This document shows, piece by piece, positions 36,804-46,500 of a stretch of DNA of 64,000 nucleotides (within the stretch, counting starts at the first letter, position 1; each line of letters opens with the position of its first letter). The DNA lies in the NCBI RefSeq assembly GCF_014203365.1, contig NZ_JACHIS010000001.1, forward strand, positions 6,200,001-6,264,000. Direction: 5' to 3'. The notes beneath the pieces were generated by a model. It was given only the letters and a program-made list of their open reading frames with translations. It ran no database searches and had not been told where the DNA came from. A program made the position numbers and the translations under genes. Source of the stretch: Actinoalloteichus hymeniacidonis. Lineage in GTDB: Bacteria > Actinomycetota > Actinomycetes > Mycobacteriales > Pseudonocardiaceae.

Positions 36804-38431
36804 TGCATGCCGCCGCGCTGCCCACCGTCCTGGCCCAGGATCCGGATCAGGTCGGCTCCCCACTGCTCAACATCGGCATCTTCGGCCTGTTCGTCGCGGT
36901 CACCCTGGTGATCGTGCTGCGGGCCAGCCGCAACACCAAGACAGCCGCCGACTACTACGCCGCAGGCCGGGCGTTCACCGGTCCACAGAACGGCATCGCC
37001 ATCTCCGGTGACTATCTCTCGGCGGCATCCTTCCTCGGCATCGCCGGCGCCATCGCCGTCAACGGTTACGACGGATTCCTCTACTCGATCGGCTTCCTGG
37101 TCGCCTGGCTGGTCGCGCTGCTGCTCGTCGCGGAACTGCTCCGCAACACCGGCCGCTACACGATGGCCGACGTACTGAGCTTCCGGATGCAACAGAAGCC
37201 GGTTCGCACCGCGGCATCCATCTCCACGCTGGTGGTGTCCTTCTTCTATCTGCTCGCCCAGATGGCCGGTGCAGGCGGACTCATCGCGCTGCTGCTCGGC
37301 ATCGAGAGCGGCGCGGGCCAAGCGCTGGTGATCGCGATCGTCGGGGCCCTGATGATCGTGTATGTGCTGATCGGTGGCATGCGCGGCACCACGTGGGTGC
37401 AGATCATCAAGGCCGCGCTACTGATCACCGGCGCGGGCGTGATGACCGTGTGGGTCCTGGGCATGTACGGGATGAACCTGTCGAGCCTGCTCGGAGCGGC
37501 GGTCGAGGCCGCAGGCACCGAGAACGTGCTCAACCCGGGCATGGCCTACGGCGAATCCGGCATCACCCGGCTGGACTTCCTGTCGCTGTCCTTGGCCCTG
37601 GTGCTGGGAACGGCAGGCCTGCCGCACATCCTGATGCGGTTCTACACGGTGCCGACCTCGAAGGAGGCCCGCCGTTCCGTCCAGTGGGCCATCTGGCTCA
37701 TCGGCCTGTTCTACCTGTTCACGTTGGTGCTCGGGTACGGCGCGGGCGCCATCGTCGGACCGGAGCGCATCCAGGATGCTCCGGGTGGGGTCAACTCGGC
37801 CGCACCATTGCTGGCGGGCGAGATCGGCGGACCGCTGTTGCTCGGATTCATCGCCGCCGTCGCGTTCGCGACCATCCTGGCGGTGGTCGCAGGCCTGACG
37901 ATCACGGCATCGGCATCCTTCGCCCACGACATCTACGCCAACGTGATCAAGGGCGGTGCCGCCGACGACAAGGCCGCCGAGGTGCGGGTCGCCCGCATCA
38001 CCGCGGTGGTGATCGGCGTGGTGTCCATCCTCGGCGGCATCGTGGCCAACGGGCAGAACATCGCCTTCCTGGTGGCGTTGGCCTTCGCCGTGGCGGCCTC
38101 GGCGAACCTGCCGACGATCCTCTACTCGCTGTTCTGGAAGCGCTTCAACACCACCGGGGCGCTGTGGAGCATGTACGGCGGACTGGCGGTCACCATCACG
38201 TTGATCGTCTTCTCCCCCGCCGTGTCCGGCCACGACAGCTCGATGTTCCCCTCGGCGGACTTCGATCTGTTCCCGCTGTCCAACCCGGGAATCGTCTCGA
38301 TCCCGATCTCCTTCGCGCTCGGCGTGATCGGAACGCTGCTGTCCAAGCGGCCCGCCGATCCGGCGAAGTACAGCGAGATGGAGGTGCGCTCGCTGACCGG
38401 CCTCGGAGCCGAGAAGGCCACCGAGCACTGA
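36800..38431 (+). CDS. actP: Cation/acetate-type symporter
   Basis: A 543-residue transporter of the sodium:solute symporter family with about 13 helices. AISGDYLSAASFLGIAGAI, GLPHILMRFYTVPTSKEARR and AASANLPTILYSLFWKRFN are diagnostic of ActP-type carriers of acetate, propionate and related acids. AAGGAGG precedes the ATG. It forms an operon with the DUF485 gene and sits in the LytS/LytTR module, so control by that system is likely. A strong hairpin terminator follows. Confidence 0.92.
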   Translation: MMHAAALPTVLAQDPDQVGSPLLNIGIFGLFVAVTLVIVLRASRNTKTAADYYAAGRAFTGPQNGIAISGDYLSAASFLGIAGAIAVNGYDGFLYSIGFLVAWLVALLLVAELLRNTGRYTMADVLSFRMQQKPVRTAASISTLVVSFFYLLAQMAGAGGLIALLLGIESGAGQALVIAIVGALMIVYVLIGGMRGTTWVQIIKAALLITGAGVMTVWVLGMYGMNLSSLLGAAVEAAGTENVLNPGMAYGESGITRLDFLSLSLALVLGTAGLPHILMRFYTVPTSKEARRSVQWAIWLIGLFYLFTLVLGYGAGAIVGPERIQDAPGGVNSAAPLLAGEIGGPLLLGFIAAVAFATILAVVAGLTITASASFAHDIYANVIKGGAADDKAAEVRVARITAVVIGVVSILGGIVANGQNIAFLVALAFAVAASANLPTILYSLFWKRFNTTGALWSMYGGLAVTITLIVFSPAVSGHDSSMFPSADFDLFPLSNPGIVSIPISFALGVIGTLLSKRPADPAKYSEMEVRSLTGLGAEKATEH

Positions 38432-38448
38432 TTCGTAACACCTGCCCA

Positions 38449-38486
38449 CGAGGGCCCGACCGCCATCGCGCGCGGTCGGGCCCTCG
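38449..38486 (+). terminator. Terminator after actP
   Basis: A perfect 15-bp inverted repeat (CGAGGGCCCGACCGC and complement) with an 8-base loop, 17 bp after the actP stop. It lacks a T-run. It closes the monocarboxylate module and insulates the sigma-factor gene. Confidence 0.85.
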
Positions 38487-38547
38487 TCCTGTCGCGGCCC
38501 GAATGCCCTGGGTGGTCCCGCCCACCCGAATGATCTTGAGAACTCGT

Positions 38548-38575
38548 GCAACCCTCCCGGCCCGATCGGCGTAAT
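38548..38575 (+). promoter_or_regulatory. ECF-type promoter of the sigma-factor gene
   Basis: GCAACC and CGTAAT are separated by 16 bp, the layout of extracytoplasmic-function sigma promoters (AAC core at -35, CGT at -10). The position, 38 bp before the GTG, suggests the sigma factor transcribes its own gene. Inferred from pattern. Confidence 0.55.
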
Positions 38576-38613
38576 GGGCATGACCGCAGTCTCAGCACAG
38601 CCAGGAGGAATCG

Positions 38614-39132
38614 GTGCGCGGACACGACAAGCTCGTGGAGGAATTCACCGAATTCTTCGCTGGACGCTTCGACACAGCACGACGTACGGCATACGCGCTG
38701 TGCGGCGACTGGTCGGAGGCAGAGGAGATCGCTCAGGCAGCCTTTGTCCGGATCTATGCCCGGTGGGCCAAGATCCGCCGAGACGACGCACCGGGATACC
38801 TGCGCGTCACACTCACCCGAGTCTTCCTCGACTCCCGTCGACGCGGCCGACAACTGGAGAAGCCGGTGGCCGAACCGCCCGACAGACCCGGTGTCGAGAA
38901 ACGCGGCCATGACGAGCGTCAAGAGTTGATCTCCGCGCTGCAACGGGTTCCACCTCGGCAACGCGCCACGCTGGTGCTGCGGTTCGTCCAAGACCTCTCC
39001 ATCGAACAGACCGCACAGGTGCTCAAGTGCTCGAAGGGGACGGTCAAGAGCCAGACCGCGCGCGGGCTAGATGCGTTGCGCCGGGCTTACGAGTCGGTCG
39101 GTCGGCCGCAGGAGGCGGGTATCCAGCAATGA
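38614..39132 (+). CDS. SigE-family RNA polymerase sigma factor
   Basis: A 172-residue ECF sigma factor. Region 2 includes ARRTAYALCGDWSEAEEIAQ and FVRIYARWAKIR; region 4 includes VPPRQRATLVLRFVQDLSIE and the helix-turn-helix TAQVLKCSKGTVKSQTARGL. This matches the actinobacterial SigE-like subfamily, which usually has a membrane partner encoded next. AGGAGG lies six bases before the GTG. The stop overlaps the next start (ATGA). Likely autoregulated through the upstream GCAACC/CGTAAT promoter. Confidence 0.92.
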   Translation: MRGHDKLVEEFTEFFAGRFDTARRTAYALCGDWSEAEEIAQAAFVRIYARWAKIRRDDAPGYLRVTLTRVFLDSRRRGRQLEKPVAEPPDRPGVEKRGHDERQELISALQRVPPRQRATLVLRFVQDLSIEQTAQVLKCSKGTVKSQTARGLDALRRAYESVGRPQEAGIQQ

Positions 39133-40061
39133 GAAGCATCTGGGACAACGAGGGATCGATAGGGGCGGCGCTGCGCGACAGTGTCGAAGGCCCCGCGCCC
39201 ATCCCCAAGGTCAGCATCGATCGGGTGATGCGACAGGGCAGACGGAGAGCATTGGCCCGGCGAGCGGCGATGACGCTCGGAGCCACCGGGGTCGTGGCAG
39301 GCATCGGACTGAGCAGCGTGCTGGTGGGCGGGCTCGGCGATGGGTTCCTCTCGCCCGCGAACGGCGGCGATGCGGCGAATCACCCGCTACCGCCGCAGCC
39401 AGTCGTCGCTCCCGTGGAACCGCTGCCGGGCTGGACCACGGTCGATGTGTGCCCGCTGGTCGATCAGTACGGTGACGAGGTTCCTTCGGATCTCGGTCCA
39501 CTTCCGAAGGCGGCGATCCCCCCGGTCAGCGTCATCGAGCCCGTGCTGCGGGACGCATTGACGGACCAGCGGCCGGATGCAGAACAGGCCGTCACGTTGG
39601 CAATAAGCGAGCAGTACAACGAGAAGTACCAGGCACCACGCGCCGCCCTCAACCTGGACATGGTTGCCCCAGAAGCGTCCGGCTCGATCTCTCTGGAGGC
39701 GTTGCCCCACCACGGCAGCACGGCCGAGGCGGCAGACCGGTGGGCGCTCCGTTATGCGGATAGCGGGCCATCGTGTGAGAACGCTCAACGGATCACGTTG
39801 GATGACGGGACGGTGGTGCAGATCCACGGCGTCGTCAGCGGCGGTTTCAACGCGAACGCGCCCAGCCAGCAAGTCACCGTGTTCTACCCCGCTGACTATT
39901 CCCTCTCCATCGACGCCAACGGCCATCTCAGTACCGATCTCGTCGGGTCACCCGACGACCCCGACATGAAATCTCTTCCCGAGCACGAGGGAACCGGAGC
40001 CGTGCCGCTGAGCACGGAGGAGCTGGCAGCGGTGGGTCTAGCCCTGGCCGAACTGAGCTGA
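39129..40061 (+). CDS. Single-pass membrane partner of the sigma factor (putative anti-sigma)
   Basis: A 310-residue protein with a 50-residue cytoplasmic head (IGAALRDSVEGPAPIPKVSI), one membrane helix (about 55-78) and a 230-residue extracellular domain with a Cys pair. The zinc HxxxCxxC motif of classical anti-sigma factors is absent. Four-base overlap with the sigma gene and the topology suggest it controls or senses for that factor. The family is common after SigE-type genes but uncharacterised. Confidence 0.75.
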   Translation: MRSIWDNEGSIGAALRDSVEGPAPIPKVSIDRVMRQGRRRALARRAAMTLGATGVVAGIGLSSVLVGGLGDGFLSPANGGDAANHPLPPQPVVAPVEPLPGWTTVDVCPLVDQYGDEVPSDLGPLPKAAIPPVSVIEPVLRDALTDQRPDAEQAVTLAISEQYNEKYQAPRAALNLDMVAPEASGSISLEALPHHGSTAEAADRWALRYADSGPSCENAQRITLDDGTVVQIHGVVSGGFNANAPSQQVTVFYPADYSLSIDANGHLSTDLVGSPDDPDMKSLPEHEGTGAVPLSTEELAAVGLALAELS

Positions 40062-40265
40062 GACCCGGCGGAACCCGAAGCATCGACCGCCGCCCACACC
40101 CTCGACGCAGGCAGTGATCAAAACGGTGCGATCGACGACCCTCTCATCGAGCCCGGCCATCGGGATGGGGTCCCGGTCCCCGTTGGGGACCACCAGCCCG
40201 CCGCAATAGCAGCGCGCAGGCCCGTCTCACAGCATGCCGAGCCCCATCCATGGCAGCATCGACGT

Positions 40266-40613
40266 GTGCAACCAGTACAGGTGCCCGCCGTGGCGATCGA
40301 GAATCTTCCGGAAAAGCTCCCCAACAACGACGCCGTCGTGCTCGACGTCCGGGAGGACGACGAATGGCAGGCGGGCCACGCGCCCGACGCCGTTCACATC
40401 CCGCTCGGTGAACTGGCAGGCAGGCTCGACGAGCTGCCCGCCGAGAAGGACGTCTTCGTCGTGTGCCGCTCCGGTGGCCGCTCAGCGCGGGCGACCGCCT
40501 ACCTGAATCAGAACGGGTGGGACGCGGTCAACGTCGAGGGTGGGATGAAGGCGTGGGCACTGACGGACCGGCCCGTGGTGTCGGAGTCCGGGAACACCGC
40601 AGAGATCCTGTAA
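40266..40613 (+). CDS. Single-domain rhodanese (sulfurtransferase)
   Basis: A 115-residue cytosolic protein. VVLDVREDDEWQAGHAPDAV and the active-site loop VVCRSGGRSA with the persulfide-carrying Cys (about residue 67) are typical of GlpE/ThiI-like single rhodaneses. It moves sulfur from thiosulfate or persulfides to acceptors. GTG start. Five bases separate it from the DUF4328 gene, so the two form an operon. Confidence 0.93.
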   Translation: MQPVQVPAVAIENLPEKLPNNDAVVLDVREDDEWQAGHAPDAVHIPLGELAGRLDELPAEKDVFVVCRSGGRSARATAYLNQNGWDAVNVEGGMKAWALTDRPVVSESGNTAEIL

Positions 40614-40618
40614 TCGAC

Positions 40619-41524
40619 GTGCCCCCGCAACCCGGGCCCCGCATGGTGTGGGTGGCCACGACGCCCGACGAGGACCGTCGTACCCGAGAAGCGGACCCGC
40701 CGCCGGTCTATCGGGGCCCGCCGTCGTATCCGGCCCCGCCCCGGTGGGGCCTGCCGCTGCTCGGCTGGCGGGCACCCACCTCGGTGCCCGCCATGGCCCC
40801 GCAGTTCGGCGACGCCGACACCAGGGCGCGGCTGGTCGCGATCCCCGCGACACGTGCCCTGTGGGCGACCACGGTGATCCTGCTGTTGGCCGCCTTCGCC
40901 GAGGCGTGGCGCTATGCGCTGCTCGTCATCAGCGCCGACAACGCACTGCGGCTCCAGACGGTGCGGCTCTCCGACACGGCGGTGCAGACCGGTGCCCTGA
41001 TGTCGGTGATCCTGGGGATCGGCTCGGTCGGTATCGGTTTGTTGTGGTTGCTGCGCGCCAGGCAGGCGGCGGCCGAACTGGCCGGGGTGCGACCGTCCCG
41101 ACCCGCCTGGCAGGCCACGATCGGTTTTCTCATCCCAGGGATGAACCTGGTGGTGCCCGGTTCGGTGCTCGCCGAACTCGAACACACCGCGGCGCAGCGT
41201 CCCGCCGATCAGCGGCCTCGCCCCAGCAGGTTGGTGCGTACCTGGTGGCTGTGCTGGTCGGCGAATCTCGTACTCGGGGCCATCGCCTTCCTCTGGCAGT
41301 TTCGCAGCGGAGCCCAGAACATGGCCGATGGCGTACTGATCCATCTGGCGCTGAATCTGACGGCGGCGGCGGTCGCGGTGCTATCGATCCAGGTGATCCG
41401 CCGGGTGTCGTTGTTCCTCGACCCGGTCGATGTCCGCAACACCGCGCGGATGCGGGTGGTACGGGTCGAGGGCGATCCGTCGACGGTCGAGCGGCGAAAG
41501 AGACCGGCCGACCAGGCGCGCTGA
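40619..41524 (+). CDS. DUF4328 multi-pass membrane protein
   Basis: A 301-residue protein with a Pro-rich cytoplasmic start (PPPVYRGPPSYPAPPRWG) and five to six membrane helices arranged as in DUF4328, including the charged RPSRLVRTWWLCWSANLV. Function unknown. The GTG follows the rhodanese stop after five bases; an internal ATG at MVWVATTP is an alternative start. The cytoplasmic tail is basic. Confidence 0.82.
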   Translation: MPPQPGPRMVWVATTPDEDRRTREADPPPVYRGPPSYPAPPRWGLPLLGWRAPTSVPAMAPQFGDADTRARLVAIPATRALWATTVILLLAAFAEAWRYALLVISADNALRLQTVRLSDTAVQTGALMSVILGIGSVGIGLLWLLRARQAAAELAGVRPSRPAWQATIGFLIPGMNLVVPGSVLAELEHTAAQRPADQRPRPSRLVRTWWLCWSANLVLGAIAFLWQFRSGAQNMADGVLIHLALNLTAAAVAVLSIQVIRRVSLFLDPVDVRNTARMRVVRVEGDPSTVERRKRPADQAR

Positions 41525-41547
41525 TCGACCAGCGCGCCGGGGTCGAA

Positions 41548-42411
41548 CTACTTGATGAACTTGGAGCGTCGCCGGTCGGCCAGCAGCTTGCCGTTGGTCT
41601 GGCAGGTCGGGCAGTACTGGAAGGCGCGATCCGAGAACGACACCTCGCGGATGGTGTCCGCACACACCGGACAGGGCAGCCCGGTTCGGCCGTGCACCCG
41701 CAGGCCGGACCGCTTCTCGCCTTTCAGCCGCGCCACCTCGAGCCCGATCGACCGGTGCACCGCATCGGCCAACACCGTCTGGATCGCCTCGTGGAGTCGG
41801 TCGATCTCGATCTCGGTGAGCCGACCGGCGGTCGCGAAGGGTGAGAGCCGCGCAACGTGCAACACCTCGTCCGAATAGGCGTTGCCGAGACCGGACAGCA
41901 CCGACTGGGTGGTCAACACCGTTTTCAACCGCTCGGTGCGCCCGGACAGCAGCTCCCCAAGCTGCGCTCGATCCAACCCCGGCGCATCGGGACCCAACTG
42001 GGCGATCGGCGGCACCTCGGCGGGGCTGTGCACCACCCAGACGGCCAAGCCCTTCCGAGTGCCCGCCTCGGTGAGATCGAAGCCAGGATCCGAACCGGGC
42101 GGGCCGAGGTGCACCCGGACGGCCAAGGGGGAACGGCCCGGCCTCGGTGGTGCGGCGGGCAGGGTGTCGGCCCAGCGCAACCAGCCCGCCCTGGCCAGAT
42201 GCACCACCAGGTGCAGGCCGCCGCAGTCGAGATCGAGGAACTTGCCATGCCGCTCGACGTCGCGGACCTCCCGGCCGTGAAGCTCCGTCCACGGCGGGGA
42301 GGCGGTCTTCAACGCGGCGAGCGACACGATGTCGACCCGCGTCACCGTGCGTCCCACCGCGTGCTCGCGCAGAAAGTGGACGATCGCGGCGATCTCGGGC
42401 AGCTCCGGCAC
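41548..42411 (-). CDS. Fpg/Nei-family DNA glycosylase
   Basis: A 287-residue base-excision repair enzyme. The mature N-terminus PELPEI provides the catalytic Pro and Glu. The helix-two-turn-helix region includes QSVLSGLGNAYSDEVLH. A complete C-terminal zinc finger is present (CPVC and CPTC, about 17 residues apart). Such enzymes remove oxidised purines or pyrimidines and cut the strand. GTG is fixed by the need for Pro at position 2. Convergent with the DUF4328 gene. Confidence 0.93.
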   Translation of the reverse strand: MPELPEIAAIVHFLREHAVGRTVTRVDIVSLAALKTASPPWTELHGREVRDVERHGKFLDLDCGGLHLVVHLARAGWLRWADTLPAAPPRPGRSPLAVRVHLGPPGSDPGFDLTEAGTRKGLAVWVVHSPAEVPPIAQLGPDAPGLDRAQLGELLSGRTERLKTVLTTQSVLSGLGNAYSDEVLHVARLSPFATAGRLTEIEIDRLHEAIQTVLADAVHRSIGLEVARLKGEKRSGLRVHGRTGLPCPVCADTIREVSFSDRAFQYCPTCQTNGKLLADRRRSKFIK

Positions 42412-42519
42412 CCTGCCAGTGTGGGCCCGACGCGGCGCTATGGCAGCGCCGAAGACCCGACACCGCACGGCCGGATGCATTCCTGCACGCCGCCGGAAGA
42501 GAGCCGAGCGGTCGGGTGA

Positions 42520-42969
42520 TCAGCTCGCGGTCTGATCGACCGGCTGCAACACCCCGTCTTGATCGGGCTCGGAGTACACCTCGATGTGCCTGGACACCTT
42601 GGCCGTCTCCTGGCGCACCAGGAACACCCCGCGCACCACACCCGCCCAACGTTCGGAGGGATGCTCGTCCCCATCGCCCTGGGTGTCGGCGACCAGGGTC
42701 CACGGCCTGCGCAGTACCCAGCGGGCCGGGAAGAAGACGATCACCAGGAACAGCGCGAGGATCAGCCAGGCCGGGATGTAGACCTCCGGCGGGCGCCAGA
42801 ACAGCAGCAGCAGAACCAGCGAGCCGAGCACGACCGACAACAGGATGCCGGGGCCCCGGCCACCGCTCACGTCGTGTTCGAACTCATCGAGTTGCATCGG
42901 ATGAGTCCACTCCATCTGACTCTGGATGTTCCACATCCGACCGTCGGCGCCGCGTACCACTTTGTTCAT
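42520..42969 (-). CDS. Small membrane protein conserved in actinobacteria
   Basis: A 149-residue protein: hydrophilic start MNKVVRGADGRMWNIQSQME, two membrane helices (PGILLSVVLGSLVLLLLFW and AWLILALFLVIVFFP) and a cytoplasmic tail with RPWTLVADTQGD and VRGVFLVRQETAKVSRHIEV. The arrangement matches an unnamed actinobacterial family I recall, without known function. GGAGG lies just before the ATG. The frame is open upstream to 43515, but that extension crosses the tRNA and is not coding. Confidence 0.82.
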   Translation of the reverse strand: MNKVVRGADGRMWNIQSQMEWTHPMQLDEFEHDVSGGRGPGILLSVVLGSLVLLLLFWRPPEVYIPAWLILALFLVIVFFPARWVLRRPWTLVADTQGDGDEHPSERWAGVVRGVFLVRQETAKVSRHIEVYSEPDQDGVLQPVDQTAS

Positions 42970-43345
42970 GCCGCCTCCTAGCGGACTGTGGCGGCAGGAA
43001 CCACCCACCACCAAGAGACAACGAAAACGAACCGATCCGACTACCGAGGGTAGGACCCACCGTACCGTGTTCCCGGGCCCGCGCCCAGATTCCGAGGTCC
43101 AGCGCGGCGATCTCCCCGGCGATCCCGCCGAGCACGACACATCACCTGAGACGGGCGGGTCGACTCGCCGGCGAGTGGGCGAGATGGGTCTGCGGTGATC
43201 CCGGGCGGTTGTCGACCCGGTTTGGGAAGCGGCACCCGGAGGGGCTAGACTCATCCCACCGCGAGGGGCTCGCCCCAGACCGGTGCACAACGGCTTCGCG
43301 AAGAGGCCCACAGACGAATAGCCATCGCTTCGATGGCAGCACAAT
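42970..43345. other. Intergenic region before tRNA-Gly
   Basis: The 376 bases hold no supported protein gene. They contain a promoter-like element (TTGGGA, 18 bp, TAGACT) and a 12-base CGCGAAGAGGCC sequence that recurs in the terminator just after the tRNA. Confidence 0.6.
43222..43251 (+). promoter_or_regulatory. Likely promoter of tRNA-Gly
   Basis: TTGGGA and TAGACT separated by 18 bp form a housekeeping-sigma-like promoter ending about 95 bp before the tRNA. A GC-rich stretch follows the -10 element, as seen at stringently controlled promoters. Confidence 0.5.
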
Positions 43346-43417
43346 GCGGACGTAGCGCAGTGGTAGCGCATCACCTTGCCAAGGTGAGGGTCGCGGGTTC
43401 GAATCCCGTCGTCCGCT
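43346..43417 (+). tRNA. tRNA-Gly (anticodon GCC)
   Basis: The 72 bases fold into a full cloverleaf. Acceptor stem GCGGACG pairs with CGTCCGC, D-stem GCGC/GCGC, anticodon stem TCACC/GGTGA with loop TTGCCAA (anticodon GCC at 43378-43380), and T-stem GCGGG/CCCGT with loop TTCGAAT. CCA is not encoded. A terminator hairpin follows five bases later. No attachment-site duplication or integrase is nearby, so it is not a visible integration site. Confidence 0.97.
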
Positions 43418-43421
43418 CGCG

Positions 43422-43460
43422 AAGAGGCCCGATCGAATGCGATCGGGCCTCTTTCCTTTT
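43422..43460 (+). terminator. Rho-independent terminator of tRNA-Gly
   Basis: A 14-bp perfect stem (AAGAGGCCCGATCG and complement) with a 4-base AATG loop is followed by TTCCTTTT. It starts four bases after the tRNA. Confidence 0.9.
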
Positions 43461-43543
43461 GTCGATGCCGGTGTCCGCCGCAAAGTCGATGGACGTCGCC
43501 CCTGCGCAGTCTCACGACCCGCAGGGACGACGGCCACCTCCGC

Positions 43544-46500
43544 TCAGCGAACCTCGTAGGCCGCGATCAACGTCTCCGTATAGGAATTGCCCGCGCCCTC
43601 GTCTGCCGCGTGCACTCGGAGCGAGACCGATCCGGCCTGCTGGCCGGGCACTGTGACGGTCCAACCTTGCTCCGCCGCTGTGACGACGGCGTCCTGCCAA
43701 TTCTGGCCGTCGGTGGCGAACTCGGCCCGCAACTCCGTCACGCCGGAGGCATCGGCGGTCGAACCGGCTTGGTATCCGGCCGTCACGCCGAAGGTGAGGT
43801 CCTCGCCAACCGGCGCGGTGTGCAGCAGACTCAACGCCATGTCGTAACGAAGGTCGATCAGCGGCAGCACCTCGGGCTCACCCTCGACCGGACCACTGCG
43901 AAAGACCCAGTCGCCGCGATATCCGGTACCCACGCGCAGACCAAGTAGGTCACGGTCGGCCTGCACGGACAGCCGGTGCTCGGCATCCGATCCCGGCACC
44001 GAGAAGGTGCCGAGCCCCGGTGTGCTGGTGCGACCGGTCTCCATGCCGTCGCTGGTCAACACCGTCTCGCCGATGTTGGTCCATGGCTCGATCATGCCGA
44101 TCGACCCGTTCGCGGAGTTCGCCTGGAACACCGGGAGGGAGATCCGGACATCGTCACCGGTCCGCCCCGCTAATGGAATCGGCTCGCCGGTGACGGCGTC
44201 ATAGTGCGGAACGCCCAAGTCCACACCGTAGGGCCCGGAGAACAGATCGAGCTCGTAGTCGCTGCCTGCCTCATAGCGGGTGGTCACCGTTTCGTGAATA
44301 CCAACCGGCCGTTGATTGTCATGACTGATTGTCGCGTTGTGGAACCACTCCAGACCTGGAGTGAGGTAGACGTCCTGTTCCAACGGGGCATAGGGAAAGG
44401 CCTCCATCCCTATCAGACCGTCGCCGGTCTCAGCGAAATGAGCCACACTGACCACGGCGATATCCGAGGCGGGCGCATGAATCCGCATGCGAACCCGTGC
44501 CAGGTCCGCCGTGTCGTGAGACCAGTGAACCCCGGCAGGTAGTCCGGACCCATCCGTCTCGTCGTGCAGGACATAACTGGCGGGACCTTGTTCTCGACCG
44601 GTGATGGTGAACTCGGTCGGCCCCTCGGCGATCCTCGAAGTCAAGGCGTCGTCGTGGTCATTGGCGTTCAGGACTGGAACTCCCCAGGCCGAGTCATATG
44701 TCACGGAGCCATAACGAAGGATGATGGCAACGGCTCCTGCTTCGACCAGCTCGGTCACCCTTGCCTCGGTCTCCAAGTCATCAACCGGGAGGTACGGCAC
44801 GGTCAGCAATGCCATTGCGTCGGCGACGTCCACCGCCGTCGGGTCTTCCGCTTCGCCGACGTCAACGATGGGCGCGGTCAGCTCGCCGATGAACCGAGCA
44901 TCGGGATTGTTGATTCCTCCGAAAGGGAACATATCGTTCATGTCGAAGACCAGCGGTTCTGCATCGTTGGTCATACCGGTCAAAACCGGCCGCTCCCAGA
45001 ACGTGTCGGCGAACATCCCGAGTCCGTCGACCGGCCCACTGGGCACCACGAAGTCGCGACCGGGGTGCACAGCCCCGCTCAGCGTTGCAGGCACTCCGTT
45101 CTCCGGCTCAGAACGGACACCGAGCCTCGTACCGAAATTGCTGGCCACCAATCGCTGTTCGGGATCGTCGACCTGCACCTCCGCCGGCTCGCCGCCGCGT
45201 GCGTCCAGGGTGACGGTGCCGTTCTCGTCGAGTTCGACATCCTGCGCCAGATAGGTGAAGAGGTTCTCGCCGTGCACCTCTCCAACGTCGACCACCTGGG
45301 CGATCACCCGATATCGGCCTGCGGGCAGCAGCGTGCCGCTATCCAGCCACTGCGACGCACCCGTCTCGAGGTTCTGTACGACAACGGAGGCCCTGTCCGC
45401 CGGTTCACCGGATCTATCGATCGCGGAGTAGTCGAGCGAGTACTCCTCCGCGCCGATGTCCGCGCCGAGCGCCACCCGAACCGTCGCACCGTCGACGGTC
45501 GTGCCGACGAGCCTGGCGCCCTTCGGTCCGGGCGTGTCGGCCGAGGCCGCGAAGTTCGCGGTGACCGAGACCTCTGCCGTGCCCTGCGCGGGAACGGTGA
45601 TCGTCGAGACGTCGATGTCGAACAGACCTTCCGGTGTGCCGCCACCACCCGACGCGTCGATACCCAGGTCCAGCTCGACAGGCTCGGGGCCGTCGTTGTG
45701 CAACGTCACCGGCATCGTGACCGGCTCGGCCGCCTCGGCGGGAAACGGTGCCTTGCCCAGGGACAACGAAGCGGGCTCGGCCCGAAGTGGCTGCTCCACG
45801 GCACGGGCCAGGTCGAGCCGCCCGGCGCCTTGGCCATAGAACGGGACCTCGTCCAACGGCTGCGCCGAACTCATCAGCGCGGACTTCAGCTCGGCCGCCG
45901 ACCAGTCGGGATGCTGCTGGGCGAGGATCGCGGCGGCGCCCGCCACATGAGGTGCCGCCATCGACGTGCCGGACATCCTGATGTGCTGGTCGTCGACGGG
46001 CGCTCCGTTCTGGCTTCCCGCCGACCTGGCTGCCGTGATGTCGTGTCCGGGCGCGGCGATATCCGGCTTGAGCGCCGAGTCGATCACGCGAGGCCCCCGG
46101 CTGGAGAACTCGGCGAGCGTGTCCTGCTTGGTCGACGCGGCCACCGTCAACGCGGAATCGGCGGAACCGGGCGAGCCCACGGCGAAATCCGCGCCGAAGT
46201 TGCCCGCCGCGATGACGAACAGGACACCGGAGCTGGCGGTGAGTTCGTCGACGGCCTGTGAGAGCGGGTCGCTGCCGTCCGTGGGCTCGCCACCCAGGCT
46301 CATATTGATCACCGATGCCTGTTCGTCGACCGCCCACTGCATCCCGGCGAGGATGGCGTCCATCGGGCAACCCTCGATCCCGCACACCGTGCCGTGGAGC
46401 AGCTCGGCATCCGGGGCGACGCCTCGATAGCGGCCATCCGAAGCCGTTCCGGAACCCGCGATGGTGGCGGCGACGTGGGTGCCGTGTCCGTCGGGATCGG

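Noticed and set aside
40080-40230. Minus-strand frame containing CYCGGLVVPNGDRDPIP upstream of the rhodanese gene
   Set aside because: No start codon or ribosome site and it runs into the antisense of the previous gene; could be a fragment but is not supportable.
43346-43460. tRNA-Gly as integration site of a mobile element
   Set aside because: No integrase gene and no downstream copy of the tRNA 3' end were found; the repeated CGCGAAGAGGCC is short and next to the terminator.
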